Positions 33,025 through 44,424 of a DNA stretch of 64,000 bases are shown here, piece by piece. Below the pieces are notes generated by a model. The model searched no databases and was not told the origin of the DNA. It was given only the letters and a program-made list of their open reading frames with translations. A program made the translations under genes and the position numbers. Source of the stretch: Ephemerocybe angulata (lineage: Eukaryota > Basidiomycota > Agaricomycetes > Agaricales > Psathyrellaceae); assembly GCA_013368325.1 (NCBI GenBank), contig JAACJK010000174.1, forward strand, positions 186,001 to 250,000, written 5' to 3'. Numbering within the stretch: position 1 is the stretch's first letter; each line of letters begins with the position of its first letter.

Positions 33025-34174
33025 AATCCTTCAACTTGGCTTTGAGGGCCTCAATCTCGGATTCGGGCATAGCGGAAAGGTCGAAGTCGTTGACGCGGGT
33101 GTACTGGGGAGGAGCAGCAGTGTCTTTGGCAAATGGGGCAAAGGGCTTCTTGTTGGGGGACTTGCAGTCGGCGATCTTGTGTCCTTTGGCCTTGCAGTAG
33201 GCACAGCTGACATCGGGTACAGCCTGCCTGCAGGAGTCGGATCGGTGACCGGGTTTCCCACAAGTGTAGCAGATGAGAGGGGAGCGATTGCGATCAATGT
33301 CCATGGCGTTGGGGTCACGAGCTGGGGTTGTGGCATAGTGCGTGGGTCGATTGTTCTCCCTTGGAGTCCATCTCCTTTGGGTGGTCTGTTCGCTGTTCCG
33401 TTCCCCTTTTGATAGGCGGAACTGTCTGTCCAGGGTGCATGCCTTCTTGGCCCAATCGTCCAGTGTCGTAGGCATTGGGATCAGTCCGTAGATCTTATCC
33501 CTGAGTGCCTTGTTCAGTCCTCGCTTGTACTCGGCAAGCATGGCCGGTTCGTTATATCCAGACTGGGTCGAGTACCCCTGGAAGAGGATAGTATACTCTT
33601 CGCAGGTGGAGCTGCCTTGGACCAGGGTGCGCATCTTGTCGATGGCAGCTTCCGAGACGTTCTGGATGACGAAGTGGCTGTTGAACGTAACGACGAATTG
33701 CTTCCAGTTCTTGAAGTAGGTTGGTTCGTCAGCTGTCGGTTCGTGATTCCTCATGAAAGTTCTCTGGCTGTCCGCCCAATGACTAGCCATGTCGTTCGTT
33801 CCTCCTTTGATCTTGGAAAGGGCGAAAATGATCCGTTGCTTTGCGTCGTCGACTTCCATGATGTCGTAGTACATTTCCAGTTCTGCGATGAAGCCTCCTG
33901 CTCTTTCAGGAGCTCCATTGAATTCTTTCGGAGGGTCGGGTTTCAGTTTCTTGAGCGTAGAAATGGCTCGTTGCTTGGCAAGTTCCTCGGCGAGTTGGGT
34001 CTGTTTTTGGGTGAGGACAGCCTGTTCCTCGGAGGCGTTAGCAAGGTTTGTTGCAGCGGTGGAGAGTTCGGAAGAGCTTCGGTCAAAGGTTGATGCGAAA
34101 GAGGCGACGATGTTTCCAAGATTGGTCATAGTCGACGCCAGGGTGGCCATGGCGGACTGGAGGGCTTCTGCCAT
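33020..34174 (-). CDS. gag: Inner Ty3 Gag with two zinc knuckles
   Basis: 384 residues. The N-terminal 90 residues are helical (MAEALQSAMATLAS...). The capsid-like part (residues about 95-260) has the Ty3 retrotransposon-gag pattern (FIAELEMYYD, YFKNWKQFVVTFNSHF, DDWAKKACTLDRQFR). Two CCHC knuckles follow: CYTCGKPGHRSDSC and CAYCKAKGHKIADC. The two-knuckle arrangement is less common than one. The frame ends LKDF-stop, at the run of five T that serves the shift into pol. It starts at ATG 34174, about 570 bp after the 5' LTR. Confidence 0.9.
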   Translation of the reverse strand: MAEALQSAMATLASTMTNLGNIVASFASTFDRSSSELSTAATNLANASEEQAVLTQKQTQLAEELAKQRAISTLKKLKPDPPKEFNGAPERAGGFIAELEMYYDIMEVDDAKQRIIFALSKIKGGTNDMASHWADSQRTFMRNHEPTADEPTYFKNWKQFVVTFNSHFVIQNVSEAAIDKMRTLVQGSSTCEEYTILFQGYSTQSGYNEPAMLAEYKRGLNKALRDKIYGLIPMPTTLDDWAKKACTLDRQFRLSKGERNSEQTTQRRWTPRENNRPTHYATTPARDPNAMDIDRNRSPLICYTCGKPGHRSDSCRQAVPDVSCAYCKAKGHKIADCKSPNKKPFAPFAKDTAAPPQYTRVNDFDLSAMPESEIEALKAKLKDF

Positions 34175-34743
34175 AGTGGGCGATGTGGGATAGGGGGTTG
34201 CTTGTGCGGATACTCGGTCCGATCCTATGCGTCAGGCTGCAGGATATACCGTACAGTCTACGCAATGCGATTTGCTTGAGGTCGTGGAGATCGAGTTGCT
34301 ATCTCCGAGATGGCGTCTTTCACGGAATGTGTCTACGTAGACTAGAGTGACCGTTGACAAACTACAAAGGGCCTAATTGGGCAGGAGAAAAAGGGGTAAA
34401 AGGGGAATTTGTAAACTAAGCCCGAGCCGTAGCTCTTGATCGCTCTGAGTACCGGTTACCAGGTTCTTAGCTTCCCGTTATCGAAGATCACAACGAACGG
34501 GGAAGATCAGAAGTCTGGGCCTCTCACAGTGGGGCTTCTACGCTACGTGCTTAAGACCTAAAGTCTCGCGCTCTCCAAGGTGCTGCCTCCTACAGAGGGG
34601 CGTTGCTTGGGATAAAAGAGGATAGTGTGAAAATGAAATAAGGGAACACACGCCTAGGCGCGGGCAAGGTTTGATGGTTGTTGAGAGTGGTGATGGCGTC
34701 GAGGATCGAGGTGATCGGCGACGAAGAAGAAGTCTTTAGCTAT

Positions 34744-35237
34744 TGTCAGCGAACGACCAGTCTGGTGCGCTGCTAACCCTAACTTAGGACAGAGGACGAG
34801 AGAGAGAGAGAAGACGAAGAGAATCAAGGCGAGAGACTTGTAGACAAGGCCGTGATATTGACCAGCTAAAGACTGGGGAAATACAGTGAGGTCTATCTAG
34901 GTTATATACTGCTATGCTTCGTGACCGTGACGTGACTATGGCTATACGAGGCTGTACATACTGTGCAGAAGCTGTGGAACACTATGTAAGGAATGACCGT
35001 GTATGAGTCGAAGAGCTGTGCGAGTGCTGTGCATATGATGTCATGCTGACTGAGGTGCTGACTGATGCTGTGCTGGTCCCGTGATGTAACAGGTGACCTG
35101 TGCATGTGATCACACGTGCTGTGTCACGTGATCGAGACATGTCTTGTAATAATAGAAAAGTAGAGAAATGAAAGACGAGAAATAAAGAAAAAGAAAAGAA
35201 AAGGAAAAAGAATAAATAGATCATCCAGGTCGTAACA
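34744..35237 (-). repeat. 5' LTR of the inner Ty3 element
   Basis: 494-bp direct repeat, apparently identical to 28572-29065. The sequence after it (ATAGCTAAAGACTTC on the minus strand) should contain the primer-binding site; I could not match it to a tRNA. Confidence 0.95.
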
Positions 35238-36423
35238 GTGTCGCTGGTCGTGGCAGCTGCCTTCTGGGAGCGTCGGGCTCCTCGGCCTTTCTCATTGCCT
35301 AGGTACTTGTCCTGGCAGACGGCCTCGATGTGCCCGATGCGGGCGCAGTATCCACACTTGGTGGCCTCGTGGCCTCCCGCTGACTTCAGGTGGGCCTTGG
35401 AGCCACACCCGTAGCAGCGACCTCGCATGAGCTTGGTGAAGTCTTCGCGGGTGCGAGCCGTCGAGCTTCGACTAGCGTCGACATCCATGGCGTAGGGGTC
35501 GCGAGCGGCAGTGGGAGGGGAGTAGGCAGTGGAACCCTTGGTACGAGGGCCTTCCGCCATGCTGTCGCGCATGTGGAAGTCGACCTTGACGGCGAGCTGG
35601 ACAAGCTCCTCGAAGGTGGCGGGTGCTTTGGCGAAGGAGGCCATGGTCAACCAGGCACGGGCATCCTTGGAGAGGCCCTGCTTGAAGCGATGGCCGAGGT
35701 CCGACTCGGAGTAGTCCGTGCGTCCGGAGACCTCCTGGAAGCGCGCTGCGTACTGCGCCACCGTCTTGTTGCCCTGGGTGATGGACTCGAGTTCCCTCTG
35801 GGCTTCGGCGTTGTCGTCCGAGGCCATGAAGCGGGCCTTGAAGGCCTTGACGAACTCGTCCCACGATCCGCTGAAGGGGAAAGGGGTGACGGGGACAGCG
35901 GTCTGGTTGGCTGCGGTAGCGGCTGCAGCGGCGGCTTGGGTGGTGGCATGGGCTTCGATGTCTTGGAGGTAGCGGACGGCCCATATCGCGGCTTCCCCCT
36001 GCAGGAGCGAGAGGGCATGGATGATCCACTGCTCGGGAGCAATCTCGTGGAAGCCGGTGGTAGTGTTGAGCTTGTTGAGGGGAGCTTCCTTCGATCGGGC
36101 CCGATGACTGCGTCGAAACCGTGGAAGCCGGTGGTAGTGTTGAGCTTGTTGAGGGGAGCTTCCTTCGATCGGGCCCACATGGTGTAGTACTGGAGGAACC
36201 GCCGGGCGTCGGCGGAACCTCCCTTGAAAGGCTCCGGGCGAGCCATACTGGAACCAGTGGACACGTTGACAGCCCCAACCTGGGTGGTGTTGGTGGCTGG
36301 AACAGGTGCAGGTGCAGATCGGGCTTGGTTTTGAGCTGCGGCCAGCGTGGTCAACTGGTCGTTGGTCTTTGTCTGGGCTTCTATGAGCCTCTCGAAGAGG
36401 GCTTCGATGCGATCGTCTGACAT
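35238..36423 (-). pseudogene. gag: Outer Ty3 Gag, main part, broken by a 74-bp insertion
   Basis: Starts MSDDRIEALFERL at 36423. After FLQYYTMWARS and the NKLNTTTGFH segment the frame is lost because 74 bases are inserted (36047-36120): a second copy of a 56-bp gag segment plus 18 bases matching integrase sequence. The rest continues in another frame (EIAPEQWIIHALSLLQ...), through the capsid-like part (FVKAFKARFMASDDN) to two cysteine motifs (CYGCGSKAHLKSAGGHEATKCGYC), and is cut at 35238 by the inner element. Gag is thus dead by two independent events, while pol is intact. Confidence 0.85.
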
Positions 36424-36873
36424 GGCAGGAGGTGGACTTGGGTAGTCAGGGAGCTTTGGGGAGTACGGTGGCGGTGGTGACGATGGGGGTGGGACGCGAC
36501 TAGGCGGGCTGGTAGGGTGCAGGTACTGTGGGACTAGTGGTAGGACTAGTTCTCCACGAAGACCAGAGAGGTAGAAGCCTGGGATAGAATCCTGGGTTTC
36601 CTTAGCGTGGGGGCAGGGTTGTTCTGAGCAGTCGGTGTAGACAGTCGAGCCGTTCCGGTCGATGTACCAGTAGACTGAGGACCAGACTGGATCAGTGGTG
36701 GATCGGAGGTAGGCGAAGTCGATCTGTAGGCCGTGAAGGTACGGTGCACAGCTGTCCGGTTGAGAGCCGTCAGAGGTTGCAGGTGAGGGGGAACGAGTGG
36801 GCGCGATGGTGCCGGCTAGCAGGGGCTGCGAGGACGATGGACGTCGGCGCAGTTGGGAGGACTTGATCTAATG

Positions 36874-37421
36874 TGGCGAAGACGCCGGCTGATGTCGGAC
36901 GAGCGACGAGCAGAGAGCAGAGAGCAGAGGAGCAGAGGTCGGACGAGCGACGAGCAGCGATGCAGATACAAGAACTGTATAGTCAAAGGTAAATAGGATA
37001 CAGGGAATAGGAGCGAAGCGACTATGTACCTGTATAGTCAAAGAGATCAAGTGGGGAATAATGAACGAGTAGCTACGAGTATATATGTGTCCAGATGATC
37101 TCGAACGAAAATAGAACAATAGAATGATCCAAAGAACAATAGAGTCCATATGAGTCGATATGACTAAAAGGCAGCGCGCGGGCAGTGCGCCTGAGAACAA
37201 AGGTGTGAACAAGGTGTGAACGTGCTGTGCACGAGAATAAGAAGCATGAACGTGCTGTGCATGAAGTGAGGGGAAGGCTCAGAAGAGCGAAGGCAGTGTG
37301 AAGGTGTGCAAGGGTGTGCAAAGGTGTGCAAGAGTGTGCAGGAATGCGCACGAATGAATAGTAAAGGAAGAAATGAAAGGAAAAGAAGAGAAAATAGGTA
37401 GGCTGACCGGTGTTCACGACA
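36874..37421 (-). repeat. 5' LTR of the outer Ty3 element
   Basis: 548-bp direct repeat. The leader between it and gag (36424-36873) has no confident gene. Confidence 0.9.
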
Positions 37422-37426
37422 GACTG

Positions 37427-38283
37427 GCCGAGGTCCGCATCTGCGATATAGGCCCGAGTCAAGACGAGTATGAGGAGGTTCCCAAACAACTTGCAAACAA
37501 CACACACAAGCGTAGGGACCTAATAGGCATCTCGGTCCACGAAGCCGATGAGGTCCACGAGAAAGTCCGATAACTGACCCTCCCTCAAACAAAAGCCCTT
37601 CGACTAAGCACAAAGCCGCAGAGCCAAACGACGACCGCGCTATACTACCAAAAGAGCTTCACATGCATCGAGGAGCCGGTGCGAACAGATATCTCAGCCC
37701 ATCGACATGGCTAGAACCTCCCTTCGCGCGCGCCCAAGGTACAAGGAGATCAAACAGAATCTGCGAAGACACAGCCGACTACAGAGATGGGCGAGCCGCG
37801 AGCGAGGTCATAGGACGAATGACAGACGTATGTATGAGCCCGCGGGCATCGGTTTACAGGAACTGGCAGAGTTACTGAAGTCCACAGCCGCCATGTATAC
37901 AGGATACCATAGCCCATCCCCGAGGTGACCTTGAAATAGAATGTATAAGCGCATGCTTCAAACACATACTCAAGCGGCAACACGACATCAAATCGCAAAT
38001 AGCGTCGAACACAGCTGGTGTCGAAGAACAATCCAAGTCATCCACCCAGCACAACTCGACCCATACAGGTGCATGATGAGTATGCTACCCAGCTGTCGAG
38101 CCTATCCAAGCACCAAGCGCCCACTGAGGATCCTTGCCAACGCACAAGTGCGGCGAAGGATCGATACGCATTAGGCGTAGGGATCACCAGGTGCGCAGAG
38201 AGAAGGCTACGGTCGAAGGGGCTCAGAGGACGAGGCTGTGGCAGGCAGTGTTTCTTAAGCGCCCGTGAACAGGGTCCCTTCGA
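37427..38283. other. Right half of the outer insertion locus; unassigned frames
   Basis: An open stretch directly after the target duplication (about 37424-37572) reads LAEVRICDIGPSQDEYEEVPKQL and looks protein-like. A plus-strand frame at 37707-37928 (MARTSLRARPRYKEIKQN...) is basic. Neither could be linked to a family or to the left flank with a clean frame. The stretch contains the upstream region of the TPR-CHAT gene. Confidence 0.3.
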
Positions 38284-38290
38284 TATATAA
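38284..38290 (+). promoter_or_regulatory. TATA box (TATATAA) of the TPR-CHAT gene
   Basis: Located 54 bp before the proposed start codon at 38344, a suitable distance for a short 5' leader. Confidence 0.5.
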
Positions 38291-38343
38291 CCTGATTGGT
38301 ATGTTGGATGCATCTAACTCCTGTGAATATCGACGCAGAGACA

Positions 38344-41300
38344 ATGGAACCAAAAAGGTATGCCGATCTAGTCTATCTGAGATAGCGCGATGAAATTAAC
38401 ACATCAACAGCAGCTCGTTCGCCAGCTTCGCCAGCGACGACGCGCCTGGAAGCACACCCAATATCGAGCGACGCAGTGATGACACGAACATGATATCGGG
38501 AAGACACTTTTTGATAACAGGTGTGTACTGGCGTGGCCAACAGCTGGTCGTCTACTATGATCTTGGCTACGTCTGCGATGATCTTGGCTAATCCTATCTT
38601 GCCAGATATCAGTTTCGAGCGTACCGACCGTATCGAAGGCGGCGGGAGATCGCTGAGCTTAACAGAACTCTGCGTATCTGAGATCCCGTCAGGTTCAGAG
38701 GAAGCAAAGTCCTTCACGCTGGTTAATGTTTCACCAATTCGCTGGGAAGCGTATGATGCTATTGAGATGTGAGTACCGACGCTATTTCATTGAGGGTCCG
38801 TGGCTTATCTTCGACCGGAAGTACCGCCGAGGCTGATGCAGTTGAATGCATCATAAAGAGTGACGAAGGGGACGACATTGTGTTCCACCTGGATATTCGT
38901 GGGATGAGAAGCACAACCACGCATTCCGAACACGGTAAGGCAATGGTTATATAATGGAAAATAGCAGTGACTGACGACATTGACAGGACTTACGCAGAGA
39001 GCGAACTTGGTGTCTGACGCAGGGTGCGAGTTGACGATGCTGTGGAAATGCGTAGAAATATCATCGGGAAGAAAGAAGGTGTCGGATGGTGAGTTTTCTC
39101 ATAATAAATGGGGCAGAAGAACGAGGGATTTACCACTTCCTCGTAGATGTTGTGCCTCAGCTCAGTAAGTGTGGCATTGAGCGGCTACGCAACTTCAGAC
39201 AGACTGGAGACCTTTCGGTTTTGACTGAAGCTATCTCAATGCTGCAGCGGGCGTCGGACCTCACTCCTCATGGTCATGCTGGCCTGCCTGCCCTCCTCAA
39301 CGACCTCGGAATCTCGTTCAAGTGTCGCTTCGAGCGCACTGGCGAGATTTCGGACATAGCTGATGCCATCTCAGCGCAGCAGAAAGCAGTCGATCTCACT
39401 CCTGATGGGCATGGTAACCTTCCTGCCCTGCTCAACAACCTCGGAAACTCGTTTACTCGTCGCTTCGAGCGCACTGGCGAGCTTTCATACATTGCTGATG
39501 CCATCTCGGTGCAGCAGAAAGCAGTCGATCTTACTCCTCACGACCATCCTGACCTCCCTGCGTGGCTCAACAATCTGGGAAGCTCGTTCATTCGACGCTT
39601 CGAGCACACTGGCGAGCTTTCATACATTGCTGATGCCATCTCGGCGCACCAGAAAGCAGTCGATCTCACTCCCCACGGTCATACTGACCTGCCAAGTTGT
39701 CTCAACAACCTTGGAACCTCGTCCGCTTTTCACTTCGAGCGCACTGGTGAACTTTCGGACATTGCCGATGCCATCTCTGTGCAGCAGAAAGCAGTCGATC
39801 TCACCCCTGATGGACATGTTGACGCCCCGGGTTATCTCACCAACCTCGGAATCTCATTCACTTGTCGTTTCCACCGCACTGGTGAGGTTTCGGATATTAC
39901 CTATGCCATCTCGGCGCAGCAGAAAGCAGTCGAACTCACTCCTGGTGGACATCCTGGCCTCCCAGCGTGGCTCAACAACCTCGGAATCTCGTTCAAGTGT
40001 CGCTATGAGCGCACTGGCGAGCTTTCGGACATTGCTGATGCCATCTCGGCGCAGCAGAAAGCAGTCGATCTCACTCCCCACGGTCATACTGACCTGCCAA
40101 GTCGTCTCAGCAACCTCGGAATTTCGTTCCTTCGTCGCTTCGAGCGCACTGGTGAGCTTTCGGACATTGCTGATGCCATCCCGGCGCACCAGAAAGCAGT
40201 GGAACTCACGCCTCATGGACATGCTGACCTCCCGCGGTGGCTCCACAACCTCGGATCCTCGTTCCAGTGTCGCTATGAGCGCACTGGCGAGCTTTCGGAC
40301 ATTGCTGACGCCATCTCGGTGATGCAGAAAGCAGCGAATCTCATTCCTGATGGACATGCCGGCTTGCCTTTGTTGCTCATCAACCTCGGAAACTCACTCT
40401 ACTCCCGTTTCATCTCAAAGCGCAACACCGAGGATCTGGAAGAAAGCCTATCACATTACAAGGCCGCCGCACTCTCCATTGTCGGTCCTCCGCGAGATAA
40501 GCTAAAAGCAGCTACACGTTGGGCCCGCACCTTGATCGAGCACTTTCCCCAATCACCCGACATCATAACCTCCTTTGAAACTGCCTTGGCCCAAGTCGCT
40601 TTGATTGCAGGTCTCGAGCAAACGGTACGAGGTCGATATACCCAGCTTGAAAGGATTTCCGGCCTACCTCTTGAGGCCGCTGCAGCTGCATGCGCAGTTG
40701 ATAGAGCGGACAAGGCTTTGGAGTGGCTTGAACAAGGCCGTTGCCTCGTCTGGACCCAACAGAACAACCTCCGTAATCCGCTTGACGACTTACGAAGCCA
40801 CAACAAGGATCTCGCACAGGATATCGCCAATGTCTCCAGGCAACTCGAGAATGCCGGATCGTCCCGCGGTCAATCCAACGTTGACATGTCCTTGTCGGAG
40901 AAGATCTCGCTCGAGAGCGAAGCCCGTGTACATCTGGATCTCGCGAGAAAGTGGGAGGACCTCCTCAAAACGGCGAGGGCCATCCCTGGCTTCGCATCCT
41001 TTCTCAAACCGCTTTCATGCTCTTCCCTCATGCAGGATGTCCCGGAATCGGCCATCGTTGTTATCAACGTCGATGAGGGTCGTTGCGATGCGCTTGCACT
41101 CCTGCCTGGACTGGACGAGCCCCTCCACATTCCCCTCCCTACCTTTTCGTTCAAGAAGGCTGCTGACTATCGCACTGAGCTGGCCTCTCAACTGCGCGAA
41201 CATCACCTCCGCGCACGAGAGGAACAGGAGATGGATATTCAGTCTTCGGAAAGAGGTATCGGGCCTGCGCCCATAGGAAGGCACGGTAAAAACCCTGTGT

Positions 41301-42249
41301 GCCGGGTCCTTCGGAATTTGTGGCATGAGGTAGTCAAGCCGATATTAGAAGGTCTAGGATTCCAAGTGAGTGACGTCCATTGTATTTGGTGCTCCGCAAC
41401 TAACATCTTGGACAGCACATGCATCAAACAGGTGGGCAGTTACCGCCGAGGCTGTGGTGGTGCCCAACGGGCCCTTTGTCCTTCCTTCCTCTTCACGCGG
41501 CAGGGATATATCGAGGCTCAAATCGCGAAAGCGTCTCGGACTACGTAGTATCGTCGTACACTCCAACCGTCACCGCCGTCACCGACCGAGTCAAGAATCG
41601 TCGCTCAGTCGACGTGAAGGCGTCGGGATTGTTTCTGACGAGTCAGCCAAAGGTGCCCGGCGCTTCACCCATTCCCGGTACCACGTCGGAGGTGCGAGCG
41701 ATCCTCAAACGAGCAGAGGAAAGCGGAGTCAGAGTCATGAAGTGTGAAGGCGAAGAACTCACCGTCGATGCGTGTCTCACGCAAATGCAGGAGTTCAGTA
41801 GTATCCACCTCGCATGTCATGGATCCCAGAATGCGACGGAGCCACTGCGAAGTCGCTTCCTCTTCCACCGAGGATCCCTGGAGCTCGGTCGCATCATCCA
41901 GTCTGATCTCAAAAATGCCGACCTCGCTTTCCTATCCGCATGTCAGACTAGCACGGGCGAAGAGAAGCTCTCCGACGAGGCTGTCCATCTCACTGCTGGG
42001 ATGCACGCTGCGGGATACCGCCGAGTCATCGGGACGATGTGGTCGATTGGGGATAAGGCAGCGCAGGAGGTTGCTATCAACTTCTACGATTATCTTCTCA
42101 CTCCCCTGGACGGAGCTGGGGATGGTGGTTTCGATGGGGCTCTCTCCGCATTTGCTTTAGACCATGCCACTCGGAAACTGCGCCTCAGGCTCGACGACTC
42201 CGAGCACTCTTTACTTACTTGGATTCCATTCGTCCATTTCGGTTATTGA
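38344..42249 (+). CDS. TPR-repeat CHAT-domain protein, seven exons, about 1187 residues
   Basis: Caspase-family (CHAT) putative protease with a repeat sensor. Proposed exons: 38344-38357, 38411-38520, 38606-38750, 38795-38934, 38987-39088, 39147-41365 and 41416-42249. All join in frame, with introns of 44-85 nt; the last two junctions are firm and the first three less so. The N-terminal 170 residues look like a C2-type beta domain. Then come about ten tetratricopeptide-like units of 47 residues (FERTGELSDIADAIS...), eight of them nearly identical. A helical linker leads to the CHAT domain, introduced by LWWCPTGPLSFLPLHAAG. The catalytic pair is visible: His in IHLACHG (near 1044) and Cys in LSACQTSTG (near 1085). 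Large families of this kind exist in mushrooms; a role in regulated cell death or recognition is inferred from CHAT proteins elsewhere. Confidence 0.85.
39320..40390 (+). repeat. 141-bp tandem array coding the TPR units
   Basis: The segment around GCTGATGCCATCTCGGCGCA recurs at 141-bp spacing (first at about 39361 and 39502) for about eight units. Units differ by a few bases, mostly at the same codons, as expected for exchange between units. The antisense frames opened by this repeat are shadows. Confidence 0.85.
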
Positions 42250-44424
42250 ACACTTCATTCCTCGTCTTTGCTATGCTTTGCTACCCTTTTATGCATCTCA
42301 TTTCTCTTATTTTTTCCTTCCCGACGCCTACACCTAGTTCGATTATCGTACTTCTTCCATTTCAGTCATTCAGTGCGCTGTACCATTCCCCTCCCATTTC
42401 GAAAAGTCAAGAACGATGCGCTTGGCTAGTAGGATCATATAACGTCCTCCTGTACATCTACGTCTCCTCCTGTCAGTCCATCGTCTTATCTAGGATCCGC
42501 CTGTCCATAACAGTTGCTGTACGCTTGTCATTCTGCCGATTAACGAATGACCCACCCACAGACGCCGTGTGCGAAACATAACATGCAGGAAAGTCATGTT
42601 GTCATACCTGATCTGGAAATGACGAGGGTAGTGAGGACAGTGAGGCGTAGCGAAAACAGTAACGCACGGCGTGATCGTGCGAGGGTAAATGTATGCGTCG
42701 TATTGAGAAGCGATGTTGTAAAGCGCAAAGCGAGATAGCTGAGATACGAATGATGAACGTCTCGAGAGCATACCGAGCGCTCTCGATTCGAGAATCAATC
42801 CTGTTCACCCAGTCAAGTAGGGTGTGGCGTCTCCTCTTCAGCTCACGTTGACCGAACCGGTGGATACAGACAGATCCACTCTTAGGTGGGCCAAGTCGCA
42901 TCCCCGAATAAGTACGCGAGCAGGTGGAAGCAGCCTTTCCAGATCAGGAACCGGTGAGTGTGCGGTGACAGTGCCTGGGCTATACGGCTAACGTACCATC
43001 AGTATGTGAAGTACCGGGCGAGAAGGAAAACAGATGTGGTAGAAGATTGCGGATACCTACCCTTGAATCCCCCGGATTTGATGTACACAACTGCTTCAGC
43101 GACCCTTTTCGAACGGGGCGGTGAACGAGAGCGCTGGTCGAACGGCGCATCGTCGATCGACGAGGTGTTCATGGTTCATGTGGAATCCAACAGCGGGGCG
43201 TCCTCGTTGAGACCTTACCTTACAGCGATGGGTGAGCTGACCGTATCTACGATCGGACGCAAGTCCCGTTCGTTTCCATGTGACTTTGCATTAGTGTATT
43301 ATTCAATTTATTGACGTGGTGTACACGAACGAGCGATATCCTGTCCCAGAGTAAGCTCCCGATCGTCCAGAGGCCAAAAATTCGAGAACACACCTATACT
43401 ATTCTCCCCTTTCATCGTATCCATCCGCGTCGCTGCGACCCTCACCGATGTAGCGAACTGTTGCGTGTCCCGAATTGGCGGGGCTGTTCTAATCGACACG
43501 AGTGAAAACAGCGACGATGGGAATCGCTTGAACTGCTGAGCCGATTGAAGTCGGGATCTAACCTATGAACCTGTCGCATTACAGAGAGAGTGGGGAGAGT
43601 AGGAAGGGCGCACCTGGATCCGCCTGCATCGCAGTAATCGCTCTCTATCAAGCCAACTGATGTCGGCATGAGTGGTACGACGAGGGAGAAGTGCGCTGGC
43701 ACCCTGAGATCAGGCATTATTTTGCTTGATGTTGAAAGGGCTTGTCAGGAGTCGGCGAGCTGGTCAAGAGCGCGTCTAGAACGTAAGCTGCCATCCGGAT
43801 TCATCCCGTCACCCACCCATTCGCCCGGTCGTCCACATATCCTACGCGCAGGGAAGCTTCTCCACCACGCGCCTTCCAGGGGAGGGAGAAAAGAGCACCA
43901 CCACGGGGGCGAGCGACGGGATGTGGAGGAACAACATATCAGGCGTGGAGGGACACTCGCGAGAGGGGGCAGACGAGTGTCCTAGTATCCTATCAGTCCG
44001 TGATCCAGCGAAAGGAAAGAGAAGTCGACGACGCACCAAGTCAGGCAGAATGAAGATAGAAAGGCTAGTCAGGTCAATCCAACTATGGCACACGGTGATG
44101 ATCTGACGGTTATCCTAGCGAACCAGAGCGGGCTACGCAGTTTCCCCATGCACCGACAAGTATCCTAGGGGTGTGTTTGAGGATGACGGTGGTTGGTACA
44201 TCCGGGTTCGTGGGTGAGAATACGCGGGTGTTCCGTCGCCAGTACAGTGAGCACAACCGGGATTGGATTGAGGATTTATGTACACATCGGAAGCGTCCTG
44301 CGCTCATGTCAGCGCTCAAGTCACAGTGGATACTGGTCATGGATACACACATAGGAAACAAGAGTCCTTCACTCAGATTTTTAAACCGAAAGTCCCCTTC
44401 ATCCTGCGACCTCCGCCCATCCCA
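42250..44424. other. Weakly coding stretch 3' of the TPR-CHAT gene
   Basis: One plausible splice is seen on the plus strand: a donor GTGAGT at 42954 and acceptor CATCAG ending near 43004, followed by an open exon (YVKYRARRKTDVVEDCGYLPLNPPD...) to about 43160 or the stop at 43314. On the minus strand, 42901-42602 (LDWVNRIDSRIESARYALE...) is also open. Neither is recognised. From 44361 to 43842 on the minus strand, fragments such as TTVILKHTPRILVGAWG may be remains of the neighbouring WD40-like gene. Confidence 0.3.

Larger units (their letters stand above)
28567..35242 (-). mobile_element. Inner chromodomain Ty3 element nested in the outer gag, TSD GTGTC
   Basis: LTRs at 28572-29065 and 34744-35237 are both 494 bp and show no difference by eye. 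They are flanked by GTGTC at 28567-28571 and 35238-35242. Sense is minus, with a polypurine tract (AAAGGGGGGGTGA) before the 3' LTR. Gag and pol are uninterrupted, so this 6.67-kb copy may be competent. It differs clearly in sequence from its host element, so it is another family. Confidence 0.95.
23903..37426 (-). mobile_element. Outer chromodomain Ty3 (chromovirus) element with TSD GACTG
   Basis: LTRs at 23908-24455 and 36874-37421 are both 548 bp and look identical by eye. The flanks GACTG (23903-23907 and 37422-37426) form a perfect 5-bp target duplication. Sense is minus: a polypurine tract (AGGAGGGGGGTAA) precedes the 3' LTR at 24456. Gag and pol follow in the usual order, but gag is interrupted by a second retrotransposon (28572-35237) and carries its own frameshifting duplication. 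Unspliced length without the guest is about 6.9 kb. Confidence 0.9.

Noticed and set aside
39274..40357. Long antisense and alternative-frame ORFs across the TPR array
   Set aside because: They repeat with the same 141-bp period and mirror the coding frame; they are shadows.
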